From contig JACKBC010000045.1 of the NCBI GenBank assembly GCA_020634755.1, positions 1 through 54,958 of the forward strand: a DNA stretch of 54,958 nt, read 5' to 3'. Shown here one piece after another: positions 1 to 7,979 of the stretch; the stretch's first letter is position 1, and the number at the start of each line of letters is the position of its first letter. The DNA is from Caldilineaceae bacterium. GTDB taxonomy: Bacteria; Chloroflexota; Anaerolineae; Caldilineales; Caldilineaceae. The position numbers and the translations under genes were made by a program. The notes beneath the pieces were generated by a model. That model searched no databases and was not told the DNA's origin. It saw nothing but the letters and a program-made list of their open reading frames with translations.

Positions 1-455
1 ATCCAGGCCAGCGCCGCCACCACCAGCGCCATCATGTTAACGCTAATGGCGCCGCGGATGGTGGTGGCCAGCACCACCAGAAAAAGCAGCCCCGGCACGG
101 TGATCAGCACGTCGGCCGCGCCTTTGATGAGCGTATCCACAATGCCGCCAAAATAACCGGCGGTAAACCCCAAGATAATGCCAATGCCCAGCCCAATGGC
201 GCCGGCAAAGAGGCCAATGCGCAGCGTTAACGGTGTGCCCGCCACAATGACGGCAATGAGATCGCGCCCCACCGTGTCGGTCCCCAGCCGGTATTCAGGC
301 GACGGCGGCAGATCGGGAATGGCCGAGCCCACCTTATAGCCATCCGTATCCACCAGCAGCGAACCGACTGGTCCAATTAGCAACACCGCCAGGATGATAA
401 CCAGCCCGGTGATTAGGTATGGATTTTGGCGAAGAAAGCGGGTAAATTGGGACAT
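1..455 (-). CDS. Peptide-type ABC transporter permease, DppC-like (partial, C-terminus off window)
   Basis: Inner-membrane permease of a dipeptide/oligopeptide-type ABC transporter, read on the minus strand from an ATG at 453-455 and cut by the left edge after about 151 codons. The N-terminus begins MSQFTRFLRQNPYLITG, runs into a first hydrophobic segment, then has the DppC-like stretch YRLGTDTVGRDL followed by hydrophobic helices. The EAA loop that contacts the ATPase would lie beyond the window. It sits 92 bp downstream of a DppB-like permease on the same strand, so the two should form the heterodimeric membrane channel. No Shine-Dalgarno is obvious before the ATG. The substrate cannot be told from permease sequence; peptides, nickel or sugars are all transported by this family. 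Confidence 0.9.
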   Translation of the reverse strand, partial: MSQFTRFLRQNPYLITGLVIILAVLLIGPVGSLLVDTDGYKVGSAIPDLPPSPEYRLGTDTVGRDLIAVIVAGTPLTLRIGLFAGAIGLGIGIILGFTAGYFGGIVDTLIKGAADVLITVPGLLFLVVLATTIRGAISVNMMALVVAALAW

Positions 456-458
456 TGA

Positions 459-540
459 GTGATTGGTTTATTGGGTACATTGGTTCATTGGGTAAATTGG
501 TTTATTGGGGAATGCCCCTAATCACTAGTAAACCAATCAC
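459..540. repeat. Intergenic TTGG-word repeat flanked by a 12-bp inverted repeat
   Basis: The gap between the two permeases holds degenerate direct repeats built on ATTGGTTTATTGGG-like words. They are bracketed by GTGATTGGTTTA (459-470) and its exact complement TAAACCAATCAC (529-540). The same A/TTGG vocabulary recurs near 23180-23230 and 53892-53944. It could form a hairpin between the permease cistrons. Confidence 0.5.
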
Positions 541-547
541 CCAATCC

Positions 548-1552
548 TCAACGATCCTGATAGACAATGCGCGGATCGATGAGCGGATAGACCAGATCCA
601 AGACCAGCGTGGCAATACCAATGGATAGAATCAGGATAAAGACCACGCCGTAAATCACGAAATAATCAAAGGTCTGGATGGCGCGGAAGAGAACGGCGCC
701 CACGCCCGGATAGCCAAAGACCACCTCGACCAGCACTGCACCCGACACCACAAAGCCCAGCGACAGGGCCAGCGACGTGGCCTGGGGCAGCAGCGCATTG
801 CGCAGCGCGTACTGAAAAAAGATTTCGCGCCCAGTCAGCCCTTTGGCCTGCGCAAAGTTAATATAGTCCTCACCCAACCCGGAAATCATCATGCCGCGCA
901 TGCTTATGGCCCAGCTGCCAATGGAGGCCAAAATAATCGAGAAGGCCGGCAGAATCGAGTGATAAACTGCGTCCATCAGAAACGAAAGTTTAAAAGACGG
1001 TATGGCCCCCAGCGAGTAGCCACCGCTGATGGGAAATATTTTCAATGTGAATGAAAAGATGTAGACCAATACCAACCCCAGCAGATAATAGGGAATGGCC
1101 GAAAGCGTGAGTAGCGGCGCCACCAAAAATTGGAAGAAGCCCGGCGTGCGCGGCCAAGCTAACAGCGCCCCAGCCAGCGTCCCCAATATCACCGCAAGAA
1201 TGGTGGTGGTGCCCAGCAGAATCAACGTCCACGGCATGGCGGTGATGATCATGTCGAAGACGCGCTTGGGAAAGTTGGAGATGGAGATACCCAGGTCCAG
1301 AAACATCAGGTCGCGCATGTAGTTTACATACTGCTGCCAAAGCGGTTTGTCTAGCCCGAACTTCTCCTCATAGGCTTTAACGACCTTTTCCATGTTGGTT
1401 TTGCCGGCGCCGCCAAAGGCCAGCGCTTGCAGCAGCTTTTCGCGCACGGGGTTTACCGGCGCCAGACGAGGTATAAAGAAATTTACGCTGGCAGCCAGCC
1501 AGATGACGACGAGAAAAACGCCAATTCGTTTGAGGATATAGCTAAGCGGCAT
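548..1552 (-). CDS. Peptide-type ABC transporter permease, DppB-like
   Basis: Inner-membrane permease of the DppB/OppB family, 334 aa, a normal family length. The N-terminal helix (MPLSYILKRIGVFLVVIW, residues 1-18 onward) is followed by a periplasmic region containing EEKFGLDKPLWQQYVNYMRD, typical of DppB. Five further hydrophobic segments follow. The cytoplasmic EAA loop is visible around EDYINFAQAKGLTGREIFF, ending ALRNALLP. It is upstream of the DppC-like permease on the same strand, so the two form one transporter. There is no clear ribosome-binding site before the ATG. The binding protein and ATPases of this particular system are not next to it, unless it shares the ones at 16-20 kb. 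Confidence 0.9.
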   Translation of the reverse strand: MPLSYILKRIGVFLVVIWLAASVNFFIPRLAPVNPVREKLLQALAFGGAGKTNMEKVVKAYEEKFGLDKPLWQQYVNYMRDLMFLDLGISISNFPKRVFDMIITAMPWTLILLGTTTILAVILGTLAGALLAWPRTPGFFQFLVAPLLTLSAIPYYLLGLVLVYIFSFTLKIFPISGGYSLGAIPSFKLSFLMDAVYHSILPAFSIILASIGSWAISMRGMMISGLGEDYINFAQAKGLTGREIFFQYALRNALLPQATSLALSLGFVVSGAVLVEVVFGYPGVGAVLFRAIQTFDYFVIYGVVFILILSIGIATLVLDLVYPLIDPRIVYQDR

Positions 1553-1686
1553 AGTGTCACAGGCTATAGCGGTTGTGCAATCGGAGATTGGGATAGCCGA
1601 TTGCAGGAGGATAACTACAGGCTATCATGCTGAAGAGACTTTATTATAAACACTTATCCACATAATGGGAAATAGTTGACGGCGCC

Positions 1687-1903
1687 ATGAAGGGTTTCAT
1701 GCTACTGCCAATGGCGTCTGTAAAAAGCCAATGCCAGGCTTGCGAACGCCATTAAGTTCGCTGGCTCGAGTGGAAATGGCTCGTGGCCCCACGTGCGACG
1801 CACTACCCGCCAAGGCGGCTGCATTACGGCTGTTCTTTTGGGCAGCGCGACGCACGCTAGCCCGGCCCTATTCGATTGAAATATTTATGCACCCCCCTCA
1901 TAA
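1687..1903. repeat. Family A palindromic element, copy A1 (MITE-like)
   Basis: This copy of the family A element shares with A2 the sequence GCTCGAGTGG, then GCTCGTGG, GTGCGACGCAC, GGCGGCTGCATTACGGC and the terminal word ATATTTATG followed by CACCCC. The inner palindromic core GTGCGACGCA is repeated near both ends. The left end is diverged or interrupted by about 45 bp. It lies in the gene-free stretch 1553-2127, which otherwise holds only D1 and possible promoter sequence. The 63-codon ORF here is contained in the repeat and is not called as a gene. Confidence 0.65.
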
Positions 1904-2019
1904 ATCCTCATGCAAGCCCTGACATCTTGAGCCTTTGCAGTTTCTCAAAAAAGTCTTGACGATCTCTTGGGATTTGGTTGCTACACTGTAGGTAGAGAAC
2001 AGAGTTGGATAGAAATCAT

Positions 2020-2103
2020 CAGTAGATCGCAAGGACAAGAGATAGAGCCGGATTCACCAATCGACACCGACGTCTGTATCGCCAACACCGTTGCGGTGTA
2101 CTG
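2020..2103 (+). repeat. Family D 84-bp imperfect palindrome, copy D1
   Basis: The outer arms CAGTAGATCGCAA and TTGCGGTGTACTG pair as CAGTA/TACTG plus CGCAA/TTGCG with a small internal mismatch. A central CGG...CCG hairpin lies between them. The element ends 24 nt before the start codon of the polyphosphate polymerase gene. It could be a structured 5' leader or an inserted mobile repeat. Copies D2-D4 are near 28.5, 29.2 and 30.5 kb. Confidence 0.75.
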
Positions 2104-2127
2104 ACAATAGAAAGCTGAGGAAGATGT

Positions 2128-3021
2128 ATGTCTGTAAAACAATCCCAAAGCTACGTATTGCCCATGCCGCCCAATGTATGGCGCTACCCAACCCCACGTC
2201 TAAGCAAGCCAGTGCCGACCAGCAGCCGTAACAATGAGCTACTCGCCAGTTTGGCGCAATATGATCCCATCTACCTAGAGGAGATGCAGGGCGTGGCGCT
2301 GCTCAATCGGGTTGAGGTCAAGTACGTCTTGCCGCGTAAATTGTTGCCACACCTTTTGAATACATTGCGCACAGAGTATGACGTGCTGGAAGTAGGTGAA
2401 CAGCGACTCAATCGCTATCGCACGCTCTACTTTGACACGGCCGATTTTGCGCTGTACCGGCGTCATCACGCCGGCGCCGCGGATCGATTTAAGGTGCGCG
2501 CGCGGACCTATGTGGATTCGCAAAGCTCGTTTTTGGAAGTCAAGCACAAGACGAATAAAAAGCGCGTGCACAAGAGTCGCATTCAAACCCCGGCCATGAT
2601 TACGGCGTTGGCGGGAGATACCGCCGGCTTTGTGGCAGATGCTTGCCCATACGACGCCGAGACCATGCAGCCGCGTCTTTGGAACAGCTATCGCCGCATA
2701 ACGCTGGTGGACAAAATGCGCAGTGAACGGGTCACGCTAGATGTAGACCTGCGCTTCGACTGGGATAACCGCAGCAACGTGCTGCCGCATGTCGTGGTGG
2801 CGGAAGTCAAACAGGAGCGTTTTTCGCATTCGTCAAAGTTTATGGACGCAATGCGGCAGCATCACATACGCAGCGTAGGCTTTAGCAAATATTGCATGGG
2901 CGCCAGCCTGCTCTACCCCGAGCTTAAACAGAACCGATTTAAAAATAGGCATCGATTACTGGCCAAATTGGCCACGTATGAGATTCCCAGCACCAGAGGA
3001 GGATATGGTGAACTTTATTGA
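2128..3021 (+). CDS. VTC-domain polyphosphate polymerase-like protein
   Basis: Cytosolic enzyme of the VTC/triphosphate tunnel fold, 297 aa. In eukaryotic Vtc4 this domain makes polyphosphate from ATP. The tunnel fold is supported by NRVEVKYVLP (from residue 60), RYRTLYFDT, DRFKVRARTY, FLEVKHKTNKKRVHKSR, RVTLDVDLRF, VVVAEVKQE and the terminal SKYCMGASLLYP. These supply the basic and acidic side chains that line the tunnel. The first 55 residues are Pro-rich and probably flexible. The ATG follows TGAGGAAG. The gene overlaps the DUF4956 gene by 14-17 bp, and this pair with a CotH or Cthe_2159-type partner is a recurring bacterial neighbourhood. The product and substrate in bacteria are not established by sequence alone. 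Confidence 0.88.
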   Translation: MSVKQSQSYVLPMPPNVWRYPTPRLSKPVPTSSRNNELLASLAQYDPIYLEEMQGVALLNRVEVKYVLPRKLLPHLLNTLRTEYDVLEVGEQRLNRYRTLYFDTADFALYRRHHAGAADRFKVRARTYVDSQSSFLEVKHKTNKKRVHKSRIQTPAMITALAGDTAGFVADACPYDAETMQPRLWNSYRRITLVDKMRSERVTLDVDLRFDWDNRSNVLPHVVVAEVKQERFSHSSKFMDAMRQHHIRSVGFSKYCMGASLLYPELKQNRFKNRHRLLAKLATYEIPSTRGGYGELY

Positions 3022-3643
3022 TCTCTTTAGCGGATTTGCCATTAACTTGTTGATTGCCGTGCTGATTGTGCGCGGCATCTACTATCCGATCAAACAGGAC
3101 AAGAATTACGTTTTTACATACATTGCCTTTAACACCATCATCTATTTTGTCATGGCGTTTCTGTCCAGTGCAGAGCTGAGCGTGGGTGTGGGCTTTGGGC
3201 TCTTTGCTATCTTTTCGGTGTTGCGTTACCGCACCAGCACCATGTCCACACGCGAGATGACCTATCTCTTTATTGTCATCGCGCTGCCGGTAATGAATTC
3301 GATCCTCATGCACGACAACGCGTGGCCACTGCTGCTGGCCGTAAATGGGGCCATTGTCACCGTCCTCTTTGTGCTCGAACACGAGTGGGGCTTTCATTAC
3401 GAAAACGCCAAATCCATTCGCTATGACCGCGTTGAGCTGATCGCGCCGGAAAGTTATCCTGTTATGCTGGCCGATCTGCGCCAGCGCACGGGGTTGCCCA
3501 TCAACCGCATAGAGGTGGGCAGCATCAACTTTCTCAACGACACCGCGGACATCACCGTCTATTACGACGAACCGCAGACGGCGGGACTGGTCAGCCGTGA
3601 ACAGACCAGCGTGGCCGATGGCCACTTTGCCTTTAGCCAATAA
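3005..3643 (+). CDS. DUF4956 family membrane protein
   Basis: Polytopic inner-membrane protein of about 212 aa with hydrophobic segments around FIDLFSGFAINLLIAVLIV, YIAFNTIIYFVMAFL, VGFGLFAIFSVL, MTYLFIVIALPVMN and LLLAVNGAIVTVLFVLE. These are followed by a cytoplasmic C-terminal domain of about 90 residues (YDRVELIAPESYPVMLADLR). This is the DUF4956 pattern, and the family is usually encoded beside VTC-domain proteins. The start is taken as ATG 3005. The GTG three bases later is equally possible, because the AGGAGG at 2997-3002 is only 2 nt from the ATG but 5 nt from the GTG. The gene overlaps the end of the upstream gene, implying translational coupling. It is likely a membrane partner of the VTC protein; biochemical role unknown. 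Confidence 0.88.
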   Translation: MVNFIDLFSGFAINLLIAVLIVRGIYYPIKQDKNYVFTYIAFNTIIYFVMAFLSSAELSVGVGFGLFAIFSVLRYRTSTMSTREMTYLFIVIALPVMNSILMHDNAWPLLLAVNGAIVTVLFVLEHEWGFHYENAKSIRYDRVELIAPESYPVMLADLRQRTGLPINRIEVGSINFLNDTADITVYYDEPQTAGLVSREQTSVADGHFAFSQ

Positions 3644-3705
3644 GCACACGACTTGCGTAGCGCCTGGGCTTGGCCAAGAGCGAACCCGTTTGGATCTAGT
3701 CACGG

Positions 3706-3771
3706 CTTGCATAAGACCTTTAGTTTCACGATGGCTCTGTGCTGCGCACAACCACCATCACACAAGTCCTA
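3706..3771 (+). repeat. Family E palindromic element, copy E1
   Basis: The pattern is CTTGC.TAAG, then GATGGCTCTG, a short GC-rich loop, AACC.CCATCA and ACAAGT. GATGG pairs with CCATC. It lies about 75 nt upstream of the lipoprotein gene, and a second hairpin-like ACAAGTCCTAAAA unit follows it before the gene. Copy E2 is at 37405-37469, also shortly upstream of a gene. Confidence 0.55.
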
Positions 3772-3845
3772 AAACGGTAGTTTTGCGCAAAGCGCTTTTG
3801 CACAGCCAGAGGCTGCACAAGTCCTAAAATATAAAGGAAGCAACC

Positions 3846-5717
3846 ATGAAAAAACAAACGCTTACACTTACTATTGTCACTATCTTACTCTTGTTGTTTG
3901 CGTTCAGTGCTTGCCGGGCCACGCAAAGCTCGGCGACTGAAGGGACAACCACAGAAACGTCATCTTCGTCGAATCTGGCCGTGCTGGCGAAAGCGCCTGC
4001 GGATACGGATGTGATCACAGCGGCAAACACCGCGGCAGTGACAGAAACCGTTGCGGAAACAGCGGTAGAATCCACGGCCAACCAGAGCGCAAGTGCAAAC
4101 GTAGACATGAGTGACGTTGCCGCCACCATTACGCTGAATGGGGATGCCATTGCGGTAGAGGGCAGCGGCGCAACCGCCACTGGCGCCATTGTGACCATTG
4201 ATACCGTTGGCGTCTATAACATCAGGGGCACGCTGAACAACGGCCAGATTGTGGTCGAAACTGCGGATGAAGGCGATGTGGTGCTGCTCTTCAACGGTGT
4301 GGATATTACGAATGACAGCAGCGCGCCCGTGTACGTCCGCAATGCCGACAATGTGTTCATCACCTTGGTGGATGGCACAACCAACAGCGTGACCGACGGC
4401 TCAAACTACGTCTTCCCCGATGCCGAAACCGATGAACCGAATGCGGCCATCTTTAGCCATGATGATCTGACCATCAACGGCGGCGGTGCGCTCACCGTCA
4501 ACGGCAACTATAATCACGGCATCTATGGCAAAGACGATGTAGAAATTAGCGGCGGCACTATTACCATCAATGCGGTCAATGACGGCATTAAAGGGCGCGA
4601 CTCGCTGGTCGTGCAGAGCGGCATCATCACCATCAACGCGGAGGGCGATGGCCTACAATCCAACAACGATGAGGAGGCCGAAAAGGGCTATGTCTTAATT
4701 GCGGGCGGCACGCTCAACATTACCGCCGCCGAGGATGCCATCCAGGCTGAAACGGTGCTCACCGTCAGCGGGGGCAACCTGGTTTTGACAACGGGCGGCG
4801 GCAGCAGCTATAGCGCTGCCGACAGCGCCAAAGGATTGAAAGCCGGCGTGGATCTGGTCATTACAGGCGGCGACATTGTCATCGATGCTGCCGACGACGC
4901 CATCCATTCTAACGGGACAATGTCCATTGATGGCGCCACACTGCAACTGGCTTCGGGCGATGACGGTATCCATGCCGATGCCAGCATTCAAATCAACAGC
5001 GGTACAATCAACATCAGCCAGTCGTACGAAGGCATAGAGAGCGCCATCATCATCATCAACGGTGGCGACATTCAGCTGGTGGCCAGCGATGACGGCATCA
5101 ACGTGGCCGGTGGCGCCGATAGCTCTGCGTTCAATGGGCGCCCGGGCCAAAATCAGTTTGCCGACCTGAGCAACTACTATCTCCAGATCAACGGCGGCTA
5201 CATTTATGTGGACGCCAGTGGCGACGGGCTGGATGCCAATGGCTCCATTGAGATGAACGGCGGCGTGGTGCTGGTCAATGGCCCCACCGCCAATAACAAC
5301 GGTCCGCTGGATTATGATGGTGGATTTAGCATGACGGGTGGCTATCTGGTGGCCGTGGGCAGCGCGGGCATGGCTCAGGCTCCAGGTACTGCTTCAACGC
5401 AGAATTCGGTTATATACAACTTCGCATCGGTGCAGTCCGCTGGAACCATTGTGCATATCCAAGACGCCAGCGGGAACGACATGCTCACCTTTGCGCCACT
5501 GCGTGAATATCAGTCGGTTGTGCTTTCGTCGCCGGCCCTGCAAAGTGGTGAAACCTACACCGTCTATGTGGGCGGCAGCGCCAGCGGCACCGAAAATAAC
5601 GGTCTCTACACAGACGGGACCTATAGTGGCGGCACAGCCGTAGAAAGCTTCACCATCTCCAGCGTAGTCACAAGCGCCGGCGTGGCGACGCGAGGCTTCG
5701 GCGGCGGACGTCCTTAG
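3846..5717 (+). CDS. Cthe_2159-type carbohydrate-binding beta-helix lipoprotein
   Basis: Exported lipoprotein of 623 aa. Residues 1-22 form a signal peptide ending in a lipobox-like FSAC, so Cys22 would be lipidated. Residues 25-100 are a Thr/Ala/Glu-rich linker. The body from about residue 100 is a repetitive right-handed beta-helix with rungs such as NGGGALTVNGNYNHGIYGKD, AVNDGIKGRDSLVVQSG, GDGLQSNNDEE, AAEDAIQAETVLTVSGG, SGDDGIHADASIQINSG and ASGDGLDANGSIEMNGG. The recurring D-DGI/A motifs match the Cthe_2159/DUF4353 carbohydrate-binding family, where they bind calcium and polysaccharide. Its position after the VTC and DUF4956 genes matches known co-occurrence. An AAAGGAAG ribosome site precedes the ATG and a strong terminator follows. 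Confidence 0.85.
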   Translation: MKKQTLTLTIVTILLLLFAFSACRATQSSATEGTTTETSSSSNLAVLAKAPADTDVITAANTAAVTETVAETAVESTANQSASANVDMSDVAATITLNGDAIAVEGSGATATGAIVTIDTVGVYNIRGTLNNGQIVVETADEGDVVLLFNGVDITNDSSAPVYVRNADNVFITLVDGTTNSVTDGSNYVFPDAETDEPNAAIFSHDDLTINGGGALTVNGNYNHGIYGKDDVEISGGTITINAVNDGIKGRDSLVVQSGIITINAEGDGLQSNNDEEAEKGYVLIAGGTLNITAAEDAIQAETVLTVSGGNLVLTTGGGSSYSAADSAKGLKAGVDLVITGGDIVIDAADDAIHSNGTMSIDGATLQLASGDDGIHADASIQINSGTINISQSYEGIESAIIIINGGDIQLVASDDGINVAGGADSSAFNGRPGQNQFADLSNYYLQINGGYIYVDASGDGLDANGSIEMNGGVVLVNGPTANNNGPLDYDGGFSMTGGYLVAVGSAGMAQAPGTASTQNSVIYNFASVQSAGTIVHIQDASGNDMLTFAPLREYQSVVLSSPALQSGETYTVYVGGSASGTENNGLYTDGTYSGGTAVESFTISSVVTSAGVATRGFGGGRP

Positions 5718-5782
5718 CGTAAGACAGTCATTCGTTAACGTTGTACACGCTGAAAAAGCGCCACAGTTTCTGTTATAAAATT

Positions 5783-5826
5783 AGCGCTGCCCTGCGTATT
5801 CTCCGAATCGCAGGGCAGCGCTTTTT
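5783..5826 (+). terminator. Rho-independent terminator after the VTC/DUF4956/lipoprotein genes
   Basis: AGCGCTGCCCTGCG (5783-5796) pairs perfectly with CGCAGGGCAGCGCT (5809-5822) across a 12-nt loop. The right arm runs directly into a T-tract ending at 5826. It lies 66 nt past the lipoprotein stop codon. Confidence 0.9.
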
Positions 5827-5868
5827 GTCATTTGTCCATCTTGTTGCTGAAAATTGCGTAAAGCGGCA

Positions 5869-6038
5869 GTAACTGAAGGGTGTGCATAATGTGCTGCTCG
5901 AGTGGTAATGGCTCGTGGACCTACGTGCGACGCACAACCCGCCCAGGCGGCTGCATTACGGCTGTTCCTCTGGGCAGTGCGACGCACAGTAGCCCACCCC
6001 TACGCCACTGAAATATTTATGTACACCCCTCAAGTAAC
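5869..6038. repeat. Family A palindromic element, copy A2 (MITE-like)
   Basis: Imperfect terminal inverted repeats are present: GTAACTGAAGGGTGTGCATAA on the left (5869-5889) and, reverse-complemented, TTACTTGAGGGGTGTACATAA on the right (6017-6037). The interior carries two copies of the palindromic word GTGCGACGCAC. The element fills most of the gap 5827-6088 between a terminator and the end of the D-aminoacylase gene. No ORF of a transposase is present. Confidence 0.75.
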
Positions 6039-6088
6039 TATCTAGCCGTAATCTCAGCCCTCGAAGATCGGAACAGTGACCAGTGGAA

Positions 6089-7711
6089 TTACTTCTGTAC
6101 GATCTGGCCGGGCATGGCGCCCGTGTGCGCTCCATTTACCAGCACCGGCGTGCCGTTGATCCATACGTGACGCACCCCTTCCGCTAGCTGATGCGGATTT
6201 TCAAAGGTGGCTTTGTCAATAATCGTGTTGGGGTCAAAGAGCACCACGTCAGCCTGATAGCCCTCGCGCAGCAGACCGCGCCCGCGCAGCCCCAAACGCG
6301 CGGCCACGGCGCCACTCATCTTGCGTACGGCGTCTTCCAGGGGAATCACCTTTTCGTCGCGCACATAGCGGCCCAAAATGCGCGCATAGGAGCCATAGCC
6401 GCGCGGATGGATTGGGCCAAGCTGGCTGCCCCACGCCGGGTCCATTCCGCCCGCGTCGGTGCCAATCATGATCCAAGGCTGCTGGAGCTTCAGCTTGACT
6501 TGCTCATCGGTCATGGAGAAGTAGATGGTGGCGATGCGCTGCTCTTCGCTCAAGAATAGCTCCACGGCGGCATCGAACCAGTGGACGCCCTTCATCTCGG
6601 CAATTTCAGTCAGCCGCTTGGCCACATATTGCTGGTTCTCCGCTTTTTCCAGCCCAACCGGCATGACGTTCTCCGGCCCGCATAGATCGGCAATGGCTTC
6701 CCAGTCGCCAGCTGGATCCAGCGTGGCCAGGCGAATTTTCTCGCGCATTTCCGGGTCGCGCAGATTGTCGAAGAACTTGCCATCGGCGGCGGCCCACGGC
6801 GGCAAAATCGAGGCCAGCCCGGTGCCCATGGCGGGGTACGGATACATGTCGGCGGTAATATCGATGCCTGCGGCGCGCGCTTGCGTAATGCGCGCAATGA
6901 CGGCATCAATTTTGGGCCAGTTGCGCTGACCGGCGGCTTTCAGGTGGTAGATCTGCACCGGCACATTGGCGCGCTGGCCAATGGTAATGGCCTCTTCCAG
7001 CGCGTTGAGAATGTCGTCGGCCTCGGAGCGAATGTGGGTAATATAGACACCGTTGTGTTCGCCTACCACTCTGGCTGAGTCCACCAATTCATCGGTATCC
7101 ACGTAGGCGCTGGGCGGATAGATGAGCGCTTGCGATACGCCCATGGCGCCATCCTCCATGGCCTCGGCCATGACGCGGCGCATGGTGGCCAGCTCATCGG
7201 CGTTGGCCGGTCCCATGGCCATGCCCTTGGCGTAGGAACGCAACGTGCCGCCGCCCAGGAATGAACCAATGTTGGACGAGACGCCGCGCGCGGTCATGGC
7301 CTCCAGCCAGTGCCGAAAGCGGCTCCAGCTTTGCACTTTGGGCACCCACTCTTCCAGGTTATAAGCCTTGGCGGCGCGCCGCATAAAGTCCTGCTCGATC
7401 TTACCGCCTTGGGGCGCTGGCGTCCACCCTTCGCCCATAATTTCGGTGGTGACGCCCTGCTTGATTTTGGAGAGGCAGCGCCCGTCGGCCATGAGCGGGA
7501 GTATCGAATGGCTGAGGATGTCGATAAAGCCGGGGCAAAGCACTAGGCCGCGGCCATCGATGACGTTGGCTGCGTTTTCATGCGCAATGCTATTGGGCGG
7601 CGCAACGGCGGCAATCTGCTCGCCCGCCAGCGCCACGTCGGCATAGAACCAAGGGTTGCCCGTGCCGTCGACCACGCGGGCGGAGTGGATGAGGGTATCA
7701 AAGTTGGTCAT
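6089..7711 (-). CDS. D-aminoacylase-like amidohydrolase (N-acyl-D-amino-acid deacylase family)
   Basis: 540-aa cytosolic TIM-barrel amidohydrolase with the composite beta-sandwich ends of the D-aminoacylase family. The N-terminus has DTLIHSARVVDGTGNPWFYA, then the metal-site strand CPGFIDILSHS (residues 59-69). This is followed by KIKQGVTTEIMGEGW (82-96), THIRSEADD (a His ligand and Arg), QIYHLKA (a second His ligand) and IGTDAGGMDP (the catalytic Asp). In classical members the HxH motif is intact and Cys follows the GVTT strand. Here the first His is Leu66 and the Cys position carries the GEGW variant, so metal binding may differ. It is likely to hydrolyse N-acyl or peptide-linked D-amino acids, but the substrate is uncertain. 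It lies downstream of the M81 peptidase gene on the same strand. Confidence 0.85.
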   Translation of the reverse strand: MTNFDTLIHSARVVDGTGNPWFYADVALAGEQIAAVAPPNSIAHENAANVIDGRGLVLCPGFIDILSHSILPLMADGRCLSKIKQGVTTEIMGEGWTPAPQGGKIEQDFMRRAAKAYNLEEWVPKVQSWSRFRHWLEAMTARGVSSNIGSFLGGGTLRSYAKGMAMGPANADELATMRRVMAEAMEDGAMGVSQALIYPPSAYVDTDELVDSARVVGEHNGVYITHIRSEADDILNALEEAITIGQRANVPVQIYHLKAAGQRNWPKIDAVIARITQARAAGIDITADMYPYPAMGTGLASILPPWAAADGKFFDNLRDPEMREKIRLATLDPAGDWEAIADLCGPENVMPVGLEKAENQQYVAKRLTEIAEMKGVHWFDAAVELFLSEEQRIATIYFSMTDEQVKLKLQQPWIMIGTDAGGMDPAWGSQLGPIHPRGYGSYARILGRYVRDEKVIPLEDAVRKMSGAVAARLGLRGRGLLREGYQADVVLFDPNTIIDKATFENPHQLAEGVRHVWINGTPVLVNGAHTGAMPGQIVQK

Positions 7712-7924
7712 GTTGTTTTTTGATTATTGTGTTATGCACGCTGGAATTCGTTCGTGGATCAGTAAATTCTCTGTCTATCATATCACCTTTTAAGCTGGTT
7801 TCTCAACTCGTTCTTCTGGTTTCAATTTTTATTCCGCTGGTCGCCATGGCGGCGGCGTGTGCATTTATGCGCATGCGCCGCATGCGCCTTGGCAGCTGGA
7901 TGTTACACTAAGCCCTTATTGCTG

Positions 7925-7970
7925 TATTGCTGTATTGCTGATTGCTTTCTGGCCCAGCAATATAGCAATA
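7925..7970 (-). terminator. Possible hairpin downstream of the M81 peptidase gene
   Basis: TATTGCTGTATTGC (7925-7938) pairs with GCAATATAGCAATA (7957-7970) with one mismatch. It sits 9 nt beyond the M81 stop codon in the transcribed direction. There is no clear T-tract, so it may only attenuate or protect the 3' end. The rest of 7712-7979 shows no convincing gene. Confidence 0.4.
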
Positions 7971-7979
7971 TGAACGCGC

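Noticed and set aside
1731..1922. 63-codon plus-strand ORF
   Set aside because: It lies within repeat A1; no ribosome site, and composition follows the palindrome.
1956..1987. Promoter TTGACG/TACACT before the VTC gene
   Set aside because: The spacer is about 20 bp, too long for a confident sigma-70 call.
2020..2103. Known riboswitch (c-di-GMP, c-di-AMP, SAM, TPP)
   Set aside because: Conserved cores of these classes (as I remember them) are not visible in family D, so no known class is assigned.
7720..7911. Small hydrophobic plus-strand ORF between two minus-strand genes
   Set aside because: No ribosome site or recognisable family; hydrophobicity comes from T-rich DNA. Not enough to call a gene.
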